NCBI GenBank assembly: GCA_902785575.1
Contig: CACZZF010000004.1
Span: 178,774 to 242,773 of the forward strand
DNA length: 64,000 nt
Direction of reading: 5' to 3'
Source: an uncultured Bacteroidia bacterium
GTDB taxonomy: Bacteria; Bacteroidota; Bacteroidia; Bacteroidales; UBA932
Below are positions 55,348 to 63,916 of the stretch, in pieces. Each line of letters begins with the position of its first letter. The first letter of the stretch is position 1. The translations under genes were made by a program, and so were the position numbers. Below the pieces are notes generated by a model. The model saw nothing but the letters and a program-made list of their open reading frames with translations, searched no databases and had not been told where the DNA came from.

Positions 55348-56091
55348 TTACAGGTCGTCAATAGGGTTCCTTCCCAATGTGCCTGAAGAAGTTGTGGTCA
55401 TCAGGTTCGAATACTTCAGGATCACATGCCAGGAAGATTGGTTCTTCACGTCGGCGTCGAGGGAGATGGTCCCGTTAGGAAGGTTATAAACCGCGAGATT
55501 GCTCCCTGTGGAAGTGACAGGCTCAATGCCATATTTCTGGGTGAGGGAGGCCTGAAGTGAATCGTAGGCTTTCTCCAACGCGTCCCAATCCTGGATCACA
55601 GGAAAGTCAATGCGGACTTCCTGGACAGGATTATTTCCGGAAGGAGTGATCCGGCATCCGCTATATCCTGCGAAATCACCTGTAAATGAGCCGTTTCCGG
55701 CATTCTTAAACCCGGCTTTGACCAGCTCGTTTCCAAAAGATGAAAGAGATCCTTTGATAGGAATTCCCTTGAAGGTTAAAGGGGTTGAAGCCGTCGTGGT
55801 GGTTGTGGAAGGGATAGTGGTTGTGGTTGTTGGACTGTCGTCATCTCCGATGCCGAGCTGTCTTTCCAGATCCTTGATGTCCTGTGGGACATCCTTGTCG
55901 TTCGAGTTGTCTTTTTTAGAGGTTTTCTCTTTAGGCGTGAACCATCCACCATCAGTCTCTTCTGTGTTCTCGTTTCCATTTCCGCCCAAACCTCCGGGCA
56001 GAGAGATCACATTTCCGTAATGTTCTGAACAGTATTTTACCGCCAGGAAAGCGATCGCGAGGATCACGATAAGTCTAACAAGCTTTTTCAT
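55348..56091 (-). CDS. Membrane-anchored protein with acidic and Thr-rich linker
   Basis: A 247-residue protein with an N-terminal hydrophobic helix (about 5-20), a Gly/Asn-rich and charged stretch (about 30-75), a low-complexity Thr run (about 86-102) and a C-terminal globular part (about 103-230) with Thr-Phe-Lys-Gly-Ile-Pro-Ile-Lys-Gly. No known domain is recognised with certainty. The layout is that of a periplasmic domain held off the membrane by a flexible linker. It is co-oriented with GH16 and nagA, with a -7 box match 23 bases upstream. Confidence 0.75.
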   Translation of the reverse strand: MKKLVRLIVILAIAFLAVKYCSEHYGNVISLPGGLGGNGNENTEETDGGWFTPKEKTSKKDNSNDKDVPQDIKDLERQLGIGDDDSPTTTTTIPSTTTTTASTPLTFKGIPIKGSLSSFGNELVKAGFKNAGNGSFTGDFAGYSGCRITPSGNNPVQEVRIDFPVIQDWDALEKAYDSLQASLTQKYGIEPVTSTGSNLAVYNLPNGTISLDADVKNQSSWHVILKYSNLMTTTSSGTLGRNPIDDL

Positions 56092-56113
56092 TTCCAGTTG
56101 ATTATCAGTACCA

Positions 56114-56121
56114 CAAATATA
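56114..56121 (-). promoter_or_regulatory. Candidate -7 box for the Thr-linker protein, GH16 and nagA
   Basis: The minus strand reads TATATTTG, a TAnnTTTG match, 22 bases before the ATG ending at 56091. Confidence 0.45.
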
Positions 56122-56133
56122 AGAAACACTTCC

Positions 56134-56226
56134 TTAACCTGCGACAATCTTCTTGTAGTTCCTCTTGAAGAAGTTGATTGTTATTTTTTTGCGGAATAAA
56201 AAGGCCAAGCGGAAAGAATCCATCAT
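56134..56226 (-). CDS. Possible 30-residue basic small protein
   Basis: A short frame, starting at the first of two consecutive Met codons, encodes about 30 residues rich in Arg, Lys and Phe. It begins 23 bases after the glycosyltransferase stop. It could be a real small protein, or a fragment of a longer ancestral glycosyltransferase tail. No homologue is recognised. Confidence 0.3.
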   Translation of the reverse strand: MMDSFRLAFLFRKKITINFFKRNYKKIVAG

Positions 56227-56249
56227 GGCGGTTTTTGTTCCTTTCGTTA

Positions 56250-56894
56250 TCAAGAGAAGGTCGTATGATTATAGCAGATCCATGGGAAATAATTGTCGGC
56301 GGGAGCGTACCCAAGGACCGCGCAGGCTAACGCGAATATCGGTTCGTCGGCAGGTTTTATAAACAGCCTGAATTTATAGTCAAAAAAGTGTTCATGGACA
56401 TATGCGACAGTGCCAATGAAGTCAGATAAGCCTGCTCCATTCCGGTCGATATAATAAGCTCCTCCGTGGAGAGTAATGCAGAACTTGATCTTGTCCGACA
56501 AATCACCGATATCGCTTTTCTTGAACCAACCGTTTTCCGAGTCGAGAGGCAGTTGTCGTCCGAGAACGCCAAATGCCGGAGATCCTTCGAATATCGTCCA
56601 AATATCGTTCAAATCCCTGTATGCCAGGCAATCGGCATCAACAAAAATGGTCTGGTCGTATGGAACAAGACTTGGCAGGAGCAGTTTGTCATTGTATGAG
56701 CGGGTAGGATCCCGTAACAGGATGACATCGTCAAAACAATCTGTATATCTGTTGGTTCTGTCGCAGATGATGGCGAAGGGCAAAGGATCCGAAGCGAAAT
56801 GGCGGTAAGACAACAAAAGATTCCTGGCCATGATGTAATACATGGTGTTTCCAGTGGCTACGGTGACGAATCCTTTCCTTGCGCTTTCCCGCAT
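56250..56894 (-). CDS. Glycosyltransferase-like protein (GT-A fold, GT8-like)
   Basis: A 214-residue cytoplasmic protein. It begins with Gly-Phe-Val-Thr-Val-Ala-Thr-Gly-Asn, has the metal/nucleotide motif Phe-Val-Asp-Ala-Asp-Cys near residue 85 (a DxD), then a His-Gly-Gly-Ala-Tyr-Tyr-Ile motif near 143 and Ala-Asp-Glu-Pro-Ile-Phe near 182. These fit a nucleotide-sugar transferase of GT-A type. It is short for GT8, so it may be minimal or slightly truncated. It sits 21 bases after the TIM-barrel hydrolase on the same strand; acceptor unknown. Confidence 0.78.
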   Translation of the reverse strand: MRESARKGFVTVATGNTMYYIMARNLLLSYRHFASDPLPFAIICDRTNRYTDCFDDVILLRDPTRSYNDKLLLPSLVPYDQTIFVDADCLAYRDLNDIWTIFEGSPAFGVLGRQLPLDSENGWFKKSDIGDLSDKIKFCITLHGGAYYIDRNGAGLSDFIGTVAYVHEHFFDYKFRLFIKPADEPIFALACAVLGYAPADNYFPWICYNHTTFS

Positions 56895-56915
56895 AACAGT
56901 ATTTTGTTTAGACCA

Positions 56916-58232
56916 TTATCTGGTGTTCGCTTCAATTAATATTCCCTGGCAGGAGGATACAGGGATTTCGTACCAGCCTTCCGCGTCCCTGCGCATAGGA
57001 ATATATCCATCTCCATTTCTTACGGTGACCTCTTTTCCGGGGGCCTTGAAACGTAGGAGATGTTTCTTGGGAGCTTTGTCAAAGGGGTCGTCAGCGACAC
57101 AAATAAACAGAGCCTTGGCATCGCTTCCGTCCTTAGACACCATCTTTCCTACAACCAGAGGGCAGCCTGCAGAAAGGTTGGAAAAAACCTCGTCACTATA
57201 TTCCTTGAGACTGCTCTCTGAAGTTTCCTCGAGCATGTCAGTCCCGTCGAAACCGACGAAGGATGTGGACTTGTTGATATATTTCATATAGTCCTTTCCA
57301 ATGGAATGTAGTTCGGCGTTGACCTTTTTCAGCTTGTCATATTGCTGGGTCTTCTTTCCGTTCTCATCCACCACCTGGTTCTTCCACCAGCCGGCGGTAT
57401 AGCAAGCCCAAGTCAGGTTCTCCGCACCGAAAGCCAGGGCGGAATACGCTTGGAACCTCAGTTCATTTTCCTTGATCCAAACCTTTGGGTCAGAACTGTT
57501 TACCTGCACTGTTACCCACATCCCCCGGCCAGTTCTACGGCAAGCGTCGGAAACAACAACGAGATTGGCGTAGTCCTTCGCCACTCCTATGGTTTTGTAA
57601 TAGAAATCATAGGAGATATAGTCTGCCGGAACATATTCGCAATACTGACGGATATGCTCTTCATAGGTCGGAGTGCCCAGTTGGTTCTTGGTCTGGACAT
57701 CTGTGTTCTGTGACACGGAAGCATAGTTCGGATAGAGATTTATGAAGGCGAATTGATTTTGGAACAGTTCCTCAACCTTCCTGAGCACTTTCCCGTAATA
57801 TGGAAAATCCAGGGCGGAAGGCTCATCTCCGATATCGATGCCCCATATTGCAGGATGGTCTTGGAAAGAGGCCGCGGCTTCCTCGTATTTTGACAGGGGA
57901 TTGGTCTCCTCCAGTTTGCCGGCATTGTCTCCGTCGCCGCCCCACCAACCTGGAACGATTCCGCTGACGATGGCGCCGACGCCGTATTTGTTGAACAGAT
58001 CCAAAGCCGGGCGATCGTTTTCCATGCATATCACGAAATCAATCCCGCAATCAGCCAAATCCTTGATATGTGCCTCCGTACGGGCATAGGGCCGGAGATG
58101 GTAAACTCCAATATTCAGCTTGCCGCGATCCATCCGGCCAGCCTTTGTCGCATAATTAGAGGTGTTCTGGGCAAATAGCCCTGTTGTGGCGGCAATGGCG
58201 ATCATAGCCGCGATAATTCTAGAGATTTTCAT
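56916..58232 (-). CDS. Secreted TIM-barrel glycoside hydrolase-like protein
   Basis: A 438-residue exported protein (signal peptide about 1-21). It has a barrel-like layout with Ile-Asp-Phe-Val-Ile near residue 69, Ala-Ile-Trp-Gly-Ile-Asp-Ile-Gly-Asp-Glu-Pro-Ser near 130-141 (Glu as likely acid/base), Tyr-Ile-Ser-Tyr-Asp-Phe-Tyr near 205 and Gly-Met-Trp-Val-Thr-Val-Gln near 240. A beta domain ends the protein. This is similar to GH42/GHL-type hydrolases but no exact family is assigned. First gene of the minus-strand run toward nagA. Confidence 0.8.
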   Translation of the reverse strand: MKISRIIAAMIAIAATTGLFAQNTSNYATKAGRMDRGKLNIGVYHLRPYARTEAHIKDLADCGIDFVICMENDRPALDLFNKYGVGAIVSGIVPGWWGGDGDNAGKLEETNPLSKYEEAAASFQDHPAIWGIDIGDEPSALDFPYYGKVLRKVEELFQNQFAFINLYPNYASVSQNTDVQTKNQLGTPTYEEHIRQYCEYVPADYISYDFYYKTIGVAKDYANLVVVSDACRRTGRGMWVTVQVNSSDPKVWIKENELRFQAYSALAFGAENLTWACYTAGWWKNQVVDENGKKTQQYDKLKKVNAELHSIGKDYMKYINKSTSFVGFDGTDMLEETSESSLKEYSDEVFSNLSAGCPLVVGKMVSKDGSDAKALFICVADDPFDKAPKKHLLRFKAPGKEVTVRNGDGYIPMRRDAEGWYEIPVSSCQGILIEANTR

Positions 58233-58237
58233 AATAA

Positions 58238-58282
58238 CAAAGATAATGAAAAATGTGATTCGGAGGTTTTTACTATATTTAG
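58238..58282. promoter_or_regulatory. Divergent -7 boxes between TIM-barrel and GH3 genes
   Basis: The minus strand reads TATCTTTG (complement of 58238-58245), an exact TAnnTTTG match, 5 bases before the TIM-barrel hydrolase start. The plus strand has the near match TATATTTA at 58275-58282, just before the GH3 start. Confidence 0.45.
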
Positions 58283-58286
58283 GGCT

Positions 58287-60608
58287 ATGATCAAAAGAAT
58301 AATCAAAGTAATACTTATTACTGCCGTAATCGTCTCTTGTTCAGACAAGTCGTCGGCACCAGGGATGATCCCGACAGATGCCGAACTTGAGTCTCGTGTG
58401 GAGAAGACTCTGAAAGGGATGACTCTGGAAGAAAAGGTAGGACAGATGGTCCAACTCACCATTTCGGTTTTGGAAGATGACACTCATGAAGCTCTCGACC
58501 CTGCCAAGTTGGACGAGATATTCGGCGTGTATAAAATAGGATCCATACTGAATGTGATGAACGGACGGGCCCATACTAGGGAACAGACGGCTTCCATGAT
58601 TCGTCAGATTCAGGAGAAATCGATGGAAATGATTGGTATTCCGTGCGTTTATGGATTGGATATGGTGCATGGTGCGAATTATCTTACCGACGGAACCATC
58701 TTTCCTCACGAGATTAACCTGGCCGCCACTTTTGATCCTTCTTTCGCCAGAATAATGGGGGAGGTGACGGCATACGAGACCCGTGCCGCCATGGTGCCTT
58801 GGGTATTTACTCCTACGGTTGACCTTGGAAGGGACCCTCGTTGGCCAAGGATTTGGGAGGACTGGGGAGAAGATGCGTATCTTGCTTCAGTTATGGGGGT
58901 TGAGGAGACGCTCGGACTCCAGGGCGAGGATCCCAACCGTATAGATCTGGAGCATGTGGCGGCCAATCTCAAATGCTTTATAGCTTATAGCATGCCCTAC
59001 TCAGGCAAAGACAGGACTCCCGCCTATATTCCACCGCATGACCTTAGAGAAAAGTTTTTCGCTCCCTTCCTCTCATGTTTCCGGGCCGGAGCCCTGAGCA
59101 TAATGGTCAACTCATCGTCTGTCAACGGGATTCCTTTGCATTCAGACAAGGAACTTCTGACAGGATGGGCCAAGGAGGAGACCAATTGGGACGGAATGAT
59201 AGTGACCGACTGGTCAGATCTGAATAACCTCTATGAAAGGGACCATATCGCTACGGACAAAAGGGAGGCTATCAAAATCGGCATCAATGCCGGGATTGAC
59301 ATGATTATGGAGCCTTACGACACGGAGTGCTGCGCTATTCTGGCGGATCTCGCCAGGTCGGGTGATATTCCTATGTCACGTATTGATGATGCAGTGAAAA
59401 GGGTTCTGAGGATGAAGTACAGGATAGGCCTTTTCGACAATCCGGTCTGGGATACAGAAGCGTTTGACAGGTTCGCCAGTGATGAGTTCGCCAAGCGATC
59501 ATACCAAGCGGCCGTGGAGTCGGAAGTCCTTCTTAAGAATGATGGCGTCCTTCCGATATCGAAAGGGGAAAGGATTTTGGTAACTGGCCCCAATGCCAAC
59601 AGTCTCAGGACATTAAACGGTGGTTGGTCGTACACTTGGCAAGGAGAGGGAGACTCATATGTGCCGCAATACAACACTATTCTTGAGGCCATGCGTAACA
59701 CTTTCGGGGAAAACAACGTAATCTATGAACCCGGAGTGACCTATGATCTTTCGGTCAATGATTGGAAAAAGGAAAACAAGCCGGAAATAGGGATGGCGGT
59801 AGCCGCGGCTAGGAGAGCGGATGTGATAATTGCCTGCGTCGGTGAGAACTCCTATTGCGAGACCACCGGCAATATCGACGACATCAATCTTTCAGTGAAC
59901 CAGAAGGATCTTGTCCGTGCCTTGGCCGCGACCGGGAAGCCTGTTGTATTGATCCTGAACGAGGGTCGTCCAAGGATTATCGGAGATATCGAACCGATGG
60001 TCAATGCTGTGGTTGACATTATGTTGCCTGGCATTTTCGGTGGTGACGCGCTTGCCGCCCTGATCTCAGGAGAGGAAAACTTCAGCGGAAAGCTTCCGTT
60101 CACATATTCAAAGCACATCAATGCCCTTCATACCTATGACTATAAGGTTCAGGAGCACCGGGAGATGATGGATGGGGCATATAATTATGACGCTGTCATG
60201 GACATCCAGTGGCCCTTCGGCTTCGGTCTGAGTTACACTGAATATGCCTTCTCAGACCTTAAGTGCTTGGGGCCAAGCTCGTTCACCGCTGATGATATTC
60301 TTAAGTTCTCAGTTACCGTCAAGAATACGGGGGACCGTGCCGGACGGGAAGCCGTCCTGCTTTATTCGAGTGATTTGGTCGCCAGCATAATCCCGGATGT
60401 CAAAAGGCTTCGGGCTTTCAAGAAAGTTGAACTGGAAGCAGGAGAGAGTCAAGAAGTTACGTTTGAGATTCCGGCTTCATCCCTGGCCTTTGTCGGGCGG
60501 GATGGCCGGTGGCGTCTTGAGGAGGGGGATTTCCGTATCAGTTGCGGTGGTCTTTCCGCCTTGGTTCACTGTGCGGAAACCAAGGTTTGGAATACGCCGA
60601 ATATTTGA
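58287..60608 (+). CDS. GH3 beta-glycosidase lipoprotein
   Basis: A 773-residue exo-glycosidase with lipobox Val-Ser-Cys-Ser (Cys 18). The (beta/alpha)8 domain at about 30-390 carries the nucleophile Asp 308 in Ile-Val-Thr-Asp-Trp-Ser-Asp. The alpha/beta sandwich is at about 410-620 and the fibronectin III-like domain at about 660-760, the full three-domain GH3 layout. Asp-Leu-Gly-Arg-Asp-Pro-Arg-Trp-Pro-Arg near 179-188 is typical of beta-glucosidases. Substrate probably beta-glucosides or xylosides. It stands alone, convergent with the M49-like gene. Confidence 0.94.
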   Translation: MIKRIIKVILITAVIVSCSDKSSAPGMIPTDAELESRVEKTLKGMTLEEKVGQMVQLTISVLEDDTHEALDPAKLDEIFGVYKIGSILNVMNGRAHTREQTASMIRQIQEKSMEMIGIPCVYGLDMVHGANYLTDGTIFPHEINLAATFDPSFARIMGEVTAYETRAAMVPWVFTPTVDLGRDPRWPRIWEDWGEDAYLASVMGVEETLGLQGEDPNRIDLEHVAANLKCFIAYSMPYSGKDRTPAYIPPHDLREKFFAPFLSCFRAGALSIMVNSSSVNGIPLHSDKELLTGWAKEETNWDGMIVTDWSDLNNLYERDHIATDKREAIKIGINAGIDMIMEPYDTECCAILADLARSGDIPMSRIDDAVKRVLRMKYRIGLFDNPVWDTEAFDRFASDEFAKRSYQAAVESEVLLKNDGVLPISKGERILVTGPNANSLRTLNGGWSYTWQGEGDSYVPQYNTILEAMRNTFGENNVIYEPGVTYDLSVNDWKKENKPEIGMAVAAARRADVIIACVGENSYCETTGNIDDINLSVNQKDLVRALAATGKPVVLILNEGRPRIIGDIEPMVNAVVDIMLPGIFGGDALAALISGEENFSGKLPFTYSKHINALHTYDYKVQEHREMMDGAYNYDAVMDIQWPFGFGLSYTEYAFSDLKCLGPSSFTADDILKFSVTVKNTGDRAGREAVLLYSSDLVASIIPDVKRLRAFKKVELEAGESQEVTFEIPASSLAFVGRDGRWRLEEGDFRISCGGLSALVHCAETKVWNTPNI

Positions 60609-60618
60609 GTGGACGCTA

Positions 60619-62226
60619 TTACTTGAAATTGAATCTTATGTCCGCCGGAATATTCACAGAGCGGAGGTTCCACAGGTCTTCATCGTAGTCTTCTCCGCGT
60701 TTCGAGTACTTGCTCTCAAACGCCAAGGCACCTTCACGGTCGCCTGTGGCTTGTGTCTTGAGGATAAAGGCGGTGAGGTCAGACAGCGCGTTCTCCATTT
60801 TATCCAAATTCAACTCGTACAGCCCCGAAGGTTTATGCTTGAATGCGCCTGCTTCTTTGAGATAGTTGTAGATAATCACACTGCTGCGACCAAGAGCTGA
60901 GGCTTCTCCAAAACGCTCGGAACGGACTAGGGAAGCGAAGTAGGTTGTAAGGACATCGTCCCTGTAGAAATAGTGGTTATGGATGTCGAAGTGTTTCTGG
61001 AGTTTGCAGACAAGGAGGGTACTGGCTGCATTCGACTTCAACTCTTCAAAAGTCGCGGCGGCGCTTCCAAGAGCTTGCTCCACGCTACCCAAACCGTTGA
61101 CGGTTTCCTTTACACCAAGTCCGTGGGCCACCTCGCGGAACACGATAGTCCAGAAGAAGGCGTCAGATGAAAGGTGCTCAGCGGTTTCGGCATCCAAAAG
61201 ACGTTCTCCGGTGGGGGCGATTATTTTGTCGTATTTTGCCTTTATGACGTTCTGAAGCAATATTGTACGGGTTCCGCGGTCCCTCTGGACATCGGCGTCA
61301 AATGGCAGGTTCAGGGCGATGACCTTAACACCGGCATTGGCCTTTCCGGCATAGTACAGGGCGTCGCAAGAGAATATGTTTGAGCCGGTTCCGGGCTGGA
61401 AGGTCTTATATTCAGGGTCCCCGGGAAGGTCTTCCTGCAACTCGGCGATGCGGGAAACATATTGCATCAACTCATTGGTTTGCGCCTCGTTTTTAAGCAG
61501 GACGTAAGCCTCATAGGAGCGCTTGATGCCCAGAAGTTGATCATCCGTTACTTCGTTAGGGCCGATGACAAGATCCATTTTGCTGTCATCCATATCCAGC
61601 CAGGCGATAGAGCTATCGTAATAGCTGTCTGTCTTGAGAGCTTCGGCTTTTGCCAAGAGATAATCCCTGACGCTGGGTTTGATCGTGATGTCGGCAGCCA
61701 CCTTTAAGTAATTGTCAATCTTTTCGATATAGGATTTATAAGCATCATGATACCATACAGCTTCAAGAGAGCCGTTAGCCGCGCGACGGATAAGGGTATA
61801 AGGACTGTTCTTGTCGGGATTGTCCCAGGCCTCGAACTCTTCCACCGTCATATCCGCGGGATAAAATCCGGCTCCGGCCGGGCGGTCGCCGTAGCCTTCC
61901 ACGAACGAGTTGCCATTGGTGCGGTCCCACGGGCCGTAGTTGATTTCGGCAAAAGTCTTTTGGAGCGGATCGGTTATCCCGTCAAGCAGAGCCTGTTTGT
62001 CACCGAAATACTGTTTCCAGTAGATGGAGTCAACCACATCAGCCGCATATCGGTAAAGTCTGAGGACCTCCTTCCCGTGATCAGTAATGTTGCTCAAGTC
62101 CGGAGCGTCAAAAGTGACAACCGCATAATCCGAGACTTTGCGGGTGAAGGGTGATTCGGGTGATTCAGCACAGGATACTGCTACTACAAGTGATACAACA
62201 GCAAGAAGCAAATACTTTTTCATCAT
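60619..62226 (-). CDS. M49-like peptidase-family lipoprotein with degenerate zinc motifs
   Basis: A 535-residue lipoprotein (Val-Ser-Cys-Ala, Cys 19) related to the dipeptidyl-peptidase III-like M49 families common in Bacteroidetes. The scaffold is well kept: Cys-Asp-Ala-Leu-Tyr-Tyr-Ala-Gly, Asn-Leu-Pro-Phe-Asp, Arg-Gly-Thr-Arg-Thr-Ile-Leu-Leu-Gln-Asn. The zinc motif His-Glu-x-x-His is here Arg364-Glu-Val-Ala-His368, and the later Glu-Glu-x-Lys-Ala-Asp is Glu-Glu-Leu-Lys-Ser-Asn at 394-399. One zinc ligand, and possibly supporting residues, are therefore lost while the frame is intact, suggesting a non-catalytic homologue. Confidence 0.82.
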   Translation of the reverse strand: MMKKYLLLAVVSLVVAVSCAESPESPFTRKVSDYAVVTFDAPDLSNITDHGKEVLRLYRYAADVVDSIYWKQYFGDKQALLDGITDPLQKTFAEINYGPWDRTNGNSFVEGYGDRPAGAGFYPADMTVEEFEAWDNPDKNSPYTLIRRAANGSLEAVWYHDAYKSYIEKIDNYLKVAADITIKPSVRDYLLAKAEALKTDSYYDSSIAWLDMDDSKMDLVIGPNEVTDDQLLGIKRSYEAYVLLKNEAQTNELMQYVSRIAELQEDLPGDPEYKTFQPGTGSNIFSCDALYYAGKANAGVKVIALNLPFDADVQRDRGTRTILLQNVIKAKYDKIIAPTGERLLDAETAEHLSSDAFFWTIVFREVAHGLGVKETVNGLGSVEQALGSAAATFEELKSNAASTLLVCKLQKHFDIHNHYFYRDDVLTTYFASLVRSERFGEASALGRSSVIIYNYLKEAGAFKHKPSGLYELNLDKMENALSDLTAFILKTQATGDREGALAFESKYSKRGEDYDEDLWNLRSVNIPADIRFNFK

Positions 62227-62321
62227 GATGATCTTTTATACAAATATGGCTTATTTTGGTAAAATAACATTCATTATTGGGCATAATTTCGTGATTTAAA
62301 GGTCAGAATTAGTGTTTTTGT

Positions 62322-62329
62322 TATATTTG
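62322..62329 (+). promoter_or_regulatory. Candidate -7 box
   Basis: TATATTTG, an exact TAnnTTTG match, 24 bases before the ATG at 62354. Confidence 0.5.
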
Positions 62330-62353
62330 AATATCAAATCAAAAGCTTTTTTA

Positions 62354-62884
62354 ATGAGAAAGGTCATCGTTATGTTCGTGCTTCTGTTTCTTTCGGTTGG
62401 CGCGTGGGCTCAGTATGCCGGGAGCGGAACTATAAGAAGGGTGGGATCTCACATCGAGATGGATGGAGAACGACTTTCTCCTGAGGCGCGGACAGCCCTA
62501 TTGGCTGATATTTGTGGACAGGATATCAATCCGGTATGGGAGAAGGCCAGGAAAGGCAGGAATACTGGCCTTGGACTTGTCATAGGTGGTGGTGTGGCCG
62601 TCATTGGCGGTGGCGCGTCATTACTGATTGGAGCGATTACCAGTGTGATTGGAGCGGCCGTGGGTGGAACGGTAGGAAGCATCGGAGGGCAAGAGAGTGC
62701 GCAACATGGCGCTGAAGAAGGTGCGCGGGCAGGGAAACCATTGATTACCGCGGGGTTGATTACCGCGGGGCTTGGAATAGTGTCCGCAGGTGTAGGTATT
62801 CCACTTCTTGTGAAGAGCAACAAGACACTTAGTGGTGTGGTTGACACCTATAATAACGGCATCGGCCTGGCCTTGAGATTCTAG
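62354..62884 (+). CDS. Small exported Gly-rich hydrophobic protein
   Basis: A 176-residue protein with a signal peptide (about 1-20, ending Ala-Trp-Ala-Gln). The mature part has two long Gly/Ala/Ile-rich hydrophobic stretches (about 73-105 and 128-158) separated by a charged Glu/Gly segment, likely two membrane passes or glycine-zipper helices. Gly-Gly repeats suggest tight helix packing. Function unknown. The start at 62354 was chosen because it begins exactly at the signal peptide. Confidence 0.75.
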   Translation: MRKVIVMFVLLFLSVGAWAQYAGSGTIRRVGSHIEMDGERLSPEARTALLADICGQDINPVWEKARKGRNTGLGLVIGGGVAVIGGGASLLIGAITSVIGAAVGGTVGSIGGQESAQHGAEEGARAGKPLITAGLITAGLGIVSAGVGIPLLVKSNKTLSGVVDTYNNGIGLALRF

Positions 62885-63061
62885 TATACTCCAATTTGAA
62901 CAGTAGTCGTTATATTACCATAATAAAGTAATAATAGAAAAATAGCTTAAAGAAAGCGGGATTCACTTCCCTGTAGGGCTTTGGTGCGGTTTGATCTCAC
63001 AGCTTCTTCTGGTAGGGGCTATGTATTCTGAGATTAGACGACATAAAAAGGGGCAGGATTG

Positions 63062-63531
63062 ATGACAGAAAAGGAAAAGATGCTTGCCGGACAACAGTAT
63101 TCGGCTATAGACCAACAACTTCTGGAAGAGTTGATGGTTGTTAAAGATATTATTCACAAATATAATGCGCTCGCTCCTTCTGATTCCGCCTCAAAATTGG
63201 CGATATTGAAGGACCTTATATCGGAGATGATTGTTTTATCGGCCCTAACGTGAGTATTTACACGGCGTGTCACAGCACAGATCCGGAGGAAAGGAATAGC
63301 CGGAAGGAATGGGCGGAACCGGTAATCATCGGGAACAATGTGTGGATCGGTGGAAGCGTCACAATTCTGCCTGGTGTGAAGGTTGGAAACAATGTCACTA
63401 TCGGAGCCGGATCCGTCGTCACCAAGAATATTCCTGACAATGCGTCCGCCATAAATGCCCGTCATTTCATTACGTATTACTCTGGAGACTCTGTCAATTG
63501 CAGTGTTTTGGTCGCGACGGAAAAGAAATAA
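63062..63531 (+). pseudogene. Maltose/galactoside O-acetyltransferase-like gene with internal deletion
   Basis: The first part (63062 to about 63220) reads as the N terminus of a maltose O-acetyltransferase: Met-Thr-Glu-Lys-Glu-Lys-Met-Leu-Ala-Gly-Gln. The last part, in another frame, is the C-terminal hexapeptide-repeat region with Gly-Asn-Asn-Val-Trp-Ile-Gly-Gly and Gly-Ala-Gly-Ser-Val-Val-Thr-Lys. About 45 residues between them are missing and the frames do not match. The second frame is open from about 63215 ([10 protein letters not shown]). The catalytic His region survives (Tyr-Thr-Ala-Cys-His), but without the middle an active trimer is unlikely. Confidence 0.7.
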
Positions 63532-63554
63532 CTTTTTTGGAATAGGATAATTAT

Positions 63555-63725
63555 ATGATTTGGTGGATCATCTTTCTTGCGGTAATCCTGGTTCTCGTTG
63601 GGATAGCTTATCTTCGGGGCAAATGTGATGGGTTCATAGCCGGTTACAATACATCTATCCTGCGTGGCCATTCTATCGTTCGTCGCGGTAGTTTTAGCCA
63701 ATACCTGGGCGAAGAAAAGAGGTAA
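63555..63725 (+). CDS. Short membrane protein, truncated DUF3784-like
   Basis: A 56-residue frame: one transmembrane helix (about 2-18), then Phe-Ile-Ala-Gly-Tyr-Asn-Thr, which resembles the DUF3784 core motif. The tail after that is unlike the family, so it may be a truncated or frameshifted remnant. It lies 23 bases after the acetyltransferase remnant. Confidence 0.45.
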   Translation: MIWWIIFLAVILVLVGIAYLRGKCDGFIAGYNTSILRGHSIVRRGSFSQYLGEEKR

Positions 63726-63759
63726 CTAAACCTCCTGGGGTGTTACCTGGGCGTTTTTT
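63720..63759 (+). terminator. Possible terminator hairpin
   Basis: AGGTAAC (63720-63726) pairs with GTTACCT (63742-63748), with extra inner pairs, followed 5 bases later by a run of six T. It overlaps the stop codon of the short membrane protein. Confidence 0.4.
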
Positions 63760-63877
63760 GCAAGCGGCAATTGTCAGTGCTTGACTTCTGGCGCATGGAA
63801 ATATAGCCCATTTTTTCGAAAATATTCGCCAGGATTCGAAAGCATTCGAATTATCAGAAAACCGTCTTTTTCAGTCG

Positions 63878-63885
63878 TAGTTTTG
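63878..63885 (+). promoter_or_regulatory. Candidate -7 box for the edge gene
   Basis: TAGTTTTG matches TAnnTTTG, 31 bases before the ATG at 63917. Just upstream (63832-63852) are spaced copies of ATTCGAA, a possible regulator site. Confidence 0.5.
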
Positions 63886-63916
63886 CATCAGACAAAACAA
63901 TTAACACGACAATAAA

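Noticed and set aside
62963..63157. Minus-strand frame of 64 codons before the acetyltransferase remnant
   Set aside because: Overlaps the remnant's start and shows no family features.
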